Assembly: GCF_000067165.1 (NCBI RefSeq)
Contig: NC_010162.1
Coordinates: 8,873,001 to 8,937,000 of the forward strand
Direction: 5' to 3'
DNA length: 64,000 nt
DNA from: Sorangium cellulosum So ce56
Lineage (GTDB): Bacteria; Myxococcota_A; Polyangia; Polyangiales; Polyangiaceae
Shown: piece after piece, positions 60,423 through 64,000 of the stretch
Numbering within the stretch: the stretch's first letter is position 1
How the letters are laid out: each line of letters begins with the position of its first letter
The notes under the pieces: model-generated
Told to the model about the DNA's origin: nothing
What the model saw: the letters and a program-made list of their open reading frames with translations, nothing else
Database searches by the model: none
Made by a program: the position numbers and the translations under genes

Positions 60423-61870
60423 CAGAACCACCTCGTGATGACGATCTTGCGCTCCGTGTAGAAGTCGATGGCCGTCGGGCCGTGCGCCTTGAGATCGCCG
60501 AAGAAGCTGCCCTTCTGGCCGCCGAAGGGGAAGAAGGCCATGGGCGCCGCGACGCCGATGTTCACGCCGACCATCCCGGCGCCCACGCGGTGCTGGAACT
60601 CGCGCGCCGCGCGGCCGCTCGACGTGTAGATCGACGCCGCATTGCCGTACTCGCTCCGGTTCGCGATCGCGATCGCCTCGTCGAGGTCGTTCGCCCGCAT
60701 CAGGCACGCGACCGGCCCGAAGATCTCCTCGGTCGCGATCACCATCCCTGGCCGCACGTCGTCGAAGACCGTGGGCCCCACCCAGTTGCCGTCCGGATAC
60801 CCGTCGACCCTCGCGTCCCGGCCGTCGAGGAGGAGCGTCGCCCCCTCCGCCACGCCCTGGTTGATGTACGAGAGCACCCGGTCCCTGTGCGCCGCCGAGA
60901 TCACCGGGCCCATGGTCACGCCCGGCTTCGATCCGTCGCCGAGCACGATCCCCTTCGCGTGGCGCACGAGCCCGTCGCGCACGGCCTCGTAGGTGTCGCC
61001 GACGCACACGACGACGCTGCCGGCCAGGCATCGCTGGCCGGAGCAGCCGTAGATGGACTCGGCCACGTTGGCGACCGTCATCCGCCGCTCGGCGTCCGGC
61101 ATCACGACGAGGAAGTTCTTCGCCCCGCCGAGCGCCTGGACCCGCTTGCCCGCCTCCGCGGCGCTCCTGTACACGTGGCGCGCGACCGCCGACGAGCCGA
61201 CGAACGAGACGCCCGCGATGTCCCTGTGCGCGCAGAAGGCGTTCACGACGTCGCGGCCGCCGTGGACCAGGTTCACGACGCCGGGCGGCAGCCCGACCTG
61301 CTCGATCAGCTCGAAGATGCGCTGCTGCGAGAGCGGGACCTGCTCCGACGGCTTGAGCACGAACGTGTTGCCCGTCGCGATCGCGTACGGCAAGAACCAG
61401 AGCGGCACCATCGGGGGGAAGTTGAACGGCGTGATCGCCGCGAAGACGCCGAGCGGCTGGCGGATCGTGTGGCAGTCGATCCGGGACGCGACGTCCTCGA
61501 GGCCCTGCCCCATCAGGAGGGCCGGGATGCCGGCCGCGTGCTCGACGTTCTCGATGCCGCGGCCGAAATCGTTCCGGGCCTCGGCCAGCGTCTTGCCGTG
61601 CTCGGCGGTGCAGATCGCCGCGATCTCGTCGCGATGGGCGTCGAAGATCTCGCGCAGCTTGAAGAGGTAGCGCGCCCGCTGCACCGGCGGCGTCGCGCTC
61701 CAGCCGGGGAACGCCGCCTGCGCGGCCTTCACCGCCGCGTCGACGTCGGCCGCCGTCGAGAGGGGCACCTCCGCAAGAGATTCCCCGGTCGCCGGGTTCT
61801 TCACCTCGAGGTGCGTCGCCCCCGAGGCTCGAGACCAGGCTCCGCCGACGAAGTTTTCCAGCACACGCAT
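60422..61870 (-). CDS. mmsA: CoA-acylating (methyl)malonate-semialdehyde dehydrogenase
   Basis: 482 residues from ATG 61870 (GGGGGAAAGG upstream). Aldehyde dehydrogenase fold with PFNFPPMVPLWFLPYA, the signature of the MmsA subgroup, and catalytic Cys281 in YGCSGQRCLAGS. MmsA converts malonate or methylmalonate semialdehyde with NAD+ and CoA to acetyl- or propionyl-CoA. As first gene of the five-gene operon it would finish degradation of the beta-alanine or beta-aminoisobutyrate made by the downstream enzymes, but the transaminase that makes the semialdehyde is not in the window. An alternative role in valine or myo-inositol breakdown is possible but less supported by context. Confidence 0.92.
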   Translation of the reverse strand: MRVLENFVGGAWSRASGATHLEVKNPATGESLAEVPLSTAADVDAAVKAAQAAFPGWSATPPVQRARYLFKLREIFDAHRDEIAAICTAEHGKTLAEARNDFGRGIENVEHAAGIPALLMGQGLEDVASRIDCHTIRQPLGVFAAITPFNFPPMVPLWFLPYAIATGNTFVLKPSEQVPLSQQRIFELIEQVGLPPGVVNLVHGGRDVVNAFCAHRDIAGVSFVGSSAVARHVYRSAAEAGKRVQALGGAKNFLVVMPDAERRMTVANVAESIYGCSGQRCLAGSVVVCVGDTYEAVRDGLVRHAKGIVLGDGSKPGVTMGPVISAAHRDRVLSYINQGVAEGATLLLDGRDARVDGYPDGNWVGPTVFDDVRPGMVIATEEIFGPVACLMRANDLDEAIAIANRSEYGNAASIYTSSGRAAREFQHRVGAGMVGVNIGVAAPMAFFPFGGQKGSFFGDLKAHGPTAIDFYTERKIVITRWF

Positions 61871-62493
61871 CGTGAAAAACCTTTCCCCCCGGCGAGGTCG
61901 TCACTCGGCAGCCCCGACCAACAGGCCGGGCGCCGCCCCTGGCTGCTGGGCATCACAGCCCACCGATCGAGCGCTACATGCGGTGGGGGCCATCCGTCAA
62001 GCCTCGGTGCGACGCGCACCGCACCCGCCTACGGAAGATCCCCAGCGCACATCGCGTAGTATAGACCACAGAGCAGCTGGCGGCCCACAGTGCAACTGCC
62101 CAGCACCACGTCATGAAATACTTTGGAAATAACTCGGGTGTGCCCTGGGTGGGCCGCGCGAACGACGCAACCGACGCGACCGAGAGGACCCTGCCGCTCG
62201 AGCGACTCCATCCGCCCCGAGGCCCCACGTCGAGCCGGCCCGGCGCGACTCCCTCGCCGCCGCGCGCGCCACGAGGGAGTCGCGCCGAAGCGCGGCGCGG
62301 CCCGTCCACCGGAGCACCGCATCGAAAGTCGCTCGTGGTCGTTGCTGCGTCGATCGAACCGTCCTAGGTGCACCCCATGGACCTCGCGGATCCTTGCCCG
62401 GTGGCCAGGCGCACGACTATCCCAGGGGATGGCTGTGCGCGCTGGCGGCTCGGCGGTGCGCAGACGTAAGATCGGTGCGCGCTCGGTGAGACG
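61871..62493. other. 623-bp divergent intergenic region (operon promoter)
   Basis: Upstream of the pyrimidine-catabolism operon. TATACT on the minus strand at 62058-62063 could be a -10 box about 190 bp before mmsA, without a clear -35. AT-rich sequence runs near 62110-62145. A 14-bp inverted repeat is listed separately. No regulator gene and no credible ORF are seen. Confidence 0.5.
62242..62286. repeat. 14-bp inverted repeat with 17-base loop
   Basis: GGCGCGACTCCCTC at 62242-62255 and its exact complement at 62273-62286. No U-tract follows. It could be an extragenic palindromic element, an operator or a transcript-end hairpin. Confidence 0.5.
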
Positions 62494-62922
62494 ATGACGA
62501 AGCCCAGCATGCTGTTCGACACGACGGAGCACGTGCTCATCGCCGTCCACGGCAGGGAACCGCCGAGCGACGAGGAATGGGAATCGTATATGCAGGCGGC
62601 GGGCAGTCTCCCGCCCACCTGCACGAAGACTCTCGTGGTGACCGCCGGGGGGGGACCCAACGCGAAACAGCGGGCATCCATCAACGACTACGTGAGCAAG
62701 ACCGCGCTCACCGTGGCGATCTGCACGGACGCGCTCCTCGTCCGGCAGATCGGGACTGCGCTCAGCTGGTTCAACCCGCGGGTCAAGGCGTTCCGGGGCA
62801 GCGACGTCGTGGCCGCGCTGCGCTATCTGGAGATCACCGGGCCCGAGGCCGCCGAGGTGCAACACAAGGTCACGAAGATGAGACTCGAGATCGAGGGCCG
62901 GCCGTCCCGCGCGCCGCGCTGA
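62494..62922 (+). CDS. Conserved-looking small protein, possible STAS/SpoIIAA-like fold
   Basis: 142 residues from ATG 62494. It alternates strands and helices (HVLIAVHGREPPSDEEWESY; KTLVVTAGGGP; LTVAICTDALLVRQIGTALS; FRGSDVVAALRYLEI), a pattern like STAS or SpoIIAA-like proteins. No nucleotide-binding or catalytic motif is seen, so the fold guess is weak. No signal peptide. It stands 73 bp upstream of the ThiF-type gene on the same strand and may be co-transcribed with it. Confidence 0.6.
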   Translation: MTKPSMLFDTTEHVLIAVHGREPPSDEEWESYMQAAGSLPPTCTKTLVVTAGGGPNAKQRASINDYVSKTALTVAICTDALLVRQIGTALSWFNPRVKAFRGSDVVAALRYLEITGPEAAEVQHKVTKMRLEIEGRPSRAPR

Positions 62923-62995
62923 CCCGGGGGCCGCCGGGGAGATCGTGGCGACGCCTGGGGCGCGGGGGTGGTAGGAGGGGGACCGGACCACCGCG

Positions 62996-64000
62996 ATGAA
63001 CACGACCCGCTGGCAGCAGCTCATCTCCTCGCGAGAGGCGCGAGGGGCCCCGAACGGCGCGTGGCGCCCCCGCTTCTTCCGCCCGGCGCGCGAGGACGAC
63101 GCGGACGGGCTCGGCCGCCTGCTCCACGACGACGCCCGGATCGAGATCTTCGACACGATCGACCGGCAGCTCGCCGATCTCGTGAAGACCCGCCACCCCC
63201 GGGAGCGCCTCGGTGAGCGGGACGTCGCGCGGCTCGTGGGAGAGCACCTGAACGGCGCCCCCGTCGAGGCCTATGGAGTCTGGGTCTACTATCCGTGGTC
63301 GCACCGCCTCGTGCACCTGCTCGATGAGGCCGAGTTCGTCGAGCTGCGGACCGACCGGAACAAGCACAAGATCAGCGGCGAGGAGCAGGCGGCGCTCGCC
63401 CGCCGGCGCATCGGCGTCGTCGGCCTCTCGGTGGGGCAGTCCGTGGCGATGACCATCGCGCTCGAGCGGAGCGCCGGCGAGCTGCGCCTCGCGGACTTCG
63501 ACCACCTCGATCTCTCGAACCTGAACAGGATCCGGACCGGCGCGCACAACCTCGACCTGCCGAAGGTCGTCGCCACGGCGCGCGAGATCGCCGAGCTCGA
63601 TCCGTTCCTCCAGGTGACGTGCTTCCCCGAGGGGGTCACGGAGGACAATATCGAGCGCTTCCTGCTCGACGGGGGCAAGCTCGATGTCCTCGTGGACGAG
63701 TGCGACAGCCTCGATATCAAGCTCCTGCTCCGCGCGAGCGCGCGCGCCCGCCGCATACCGGTCGTGATGGAGACGAGCGACCGGGGGCTCATCGACGTCG
63801 AGCGCTTCGATCTGGAGGGCGATCGGCCGATCCTCCACGGGCTCGTCGGCGATCTCACGCCCGAGCGCGTCCGCGGCCTGTCGACCGAGGACAAGGTGCC
63901 TTATGTCATGCAGATCATCGGGCAAGACGCGATCTCGCTCCGGCTCCGCGCGTCGCTCATCGAGGTGCAGCAGTCGGTGAGCACATGGCCTCAGCTCGGG
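62996..64000 (+). CDS. ThiF/E1-like protein, Rv1355c type (3' end outside the window)
   Basis: 335 codons visible, open at the window end. ATG 62996 is preceded by AGGAGGGGG, somewhat distant. After an N-terminal domain of about 135 residues, a Rossmann ThiF-type domain begins: RRRIGVVGLSVGQSVAMTIAL (nucleotide loop), LRLADFDHLDLSNLNRI (the D-x-D...N-x-x-R motif for ATP/Mg2+) and LDVLVDECDSLDIKLLL. E1-like enzymes adenylate C-termini of ubiquitin-like or sulfur-carrier proteins. The N-terminal layout recalls the Rv1355c group, which often continues into a nitroreductase-like domain; that part would lie beyond the window. No CxxC or active Cys is visible yet. Confidence 0.8.
   Translation, partial: MNTTRWQQLISSREARGAPNGAWRPRFFRPAREDDADGLGRLLHDDARIEIFDTIDRQLADLVKTRHPRERLGERDVARLVGEHLNGAPVEAYGVWVYYPWSHRLVHLLDEAEFVELRTDRNKHKISGEEQAALARRRIGVVGLSVGQSVAMTIALERSAGELRLADFDHLDLSNLNRIRTGAHNLDLPKVVATAREIAELDPFLQVTCFPEGVTEDNIERFLLDGGKLDVLVDECDSLDIKLLLRASARARRIPVVMETSDRGLIDVERFDLEGDRPILHGLVGDLTPERVRGLSTEDKVPYVMQIIGQDAISLRLRASLIEVQQSVSTWPQLG

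Noticed and set aside
1..64000. tRNA, rRNA or riboswitch genes
   Set aside because: No cloverleaf with a T-loop GTTCGA-type core, rRNA segment or recognisable riboswitch core was found by eye; a covariance-model search would be needed to exclude small RNAs.

Overview
The window looks like a chromosomal segment of a large-genome myxobacterium, most likely Sorangium/Polyangiaceae. The evidence is very high G+C with strong third-position G/C bias, many lipoproteins whose lipobox is followed by Gly/Ser/Thr/Asp-rich linkers, a hybrid Ser/Thr kinase-ATPase-TPR regulator, FG-GAP, kelch and DUF1566-type surface proteins, and wide gene spacing with few operons. This is inferred from gene content and style, not from a database match.

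Layout. 0-8.5 kb: exported lipoproteins (a repeat-domain metallopeptidase, a possible leukocidin/hemolysin-like protein with a lectin-like C-terminus, a Cys-rich lipoprotein, an alpha/beta hydrolase). 8.5-22 kb: a scrambled accessory region. It holds a class I terpene synthase, two near-identical kelch lipoproteins, a broken AraC regulator, transposase debris, a GlxA-type regulator beside an orphan hypX, an esterase, a GH28-like lipoprotein, and truncated second copies of the terpene synthase and the hydrolase. The two truncations each abut the same 61-bp sequence. 21.8-28.8 kb: hypotheticals, a CorA-like membrane protein, a DUF1566 lipoprotein and a divergent SDR/LysR pair. 28.8-32.6 kb: hrpA. 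32.6-39.2 kb: regulator debris, an M4-type lipoprotein protease, a group II intron reverse-transcriptase remnant and a TIGR03118-type secreted protein. 39.6-55.2 kb: a phosphodiesterase, a divergent FAD-monooxygenase/MarR pair, the kinase, a VWA lipoprotein, an HMG-CoA synthase and a 1216-residue FG-GAP lipoprotein. 55.2-61.9 kb: a five-gene minus-strand operon for reductive pyrimidine catabolism. 62.5-64 kb: a small conserved hypothetical and a ThiF-type E1-like protein cut by the window end.

How genes work together. The clearest pathway is mmsA, beta-ureidopropionase, dihydropyrimidinase, preT, preA. PreTA reduces uracil/thymine, the dihydropyrimidinase opens the ring, the ureidopropionase releases the beta-amino acid, and MmsA converts the semialdehyde to an acyl-CoA; the transaminase step is not encoded here. 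Two divergent pairs (SDR/LysR and FAD monooxygenase/MarR) look like classical locally regulated modules with dyads in the shared promoter. The most unusual features are the segmental duplications with a shared junction sequence, a dispersed ~150-bp repeat carrying palindromes, and a cluster of GCAAG-N-CTTGC dyads. No intact transposase, CRISPR array, tRNA or rRNA was recognised.
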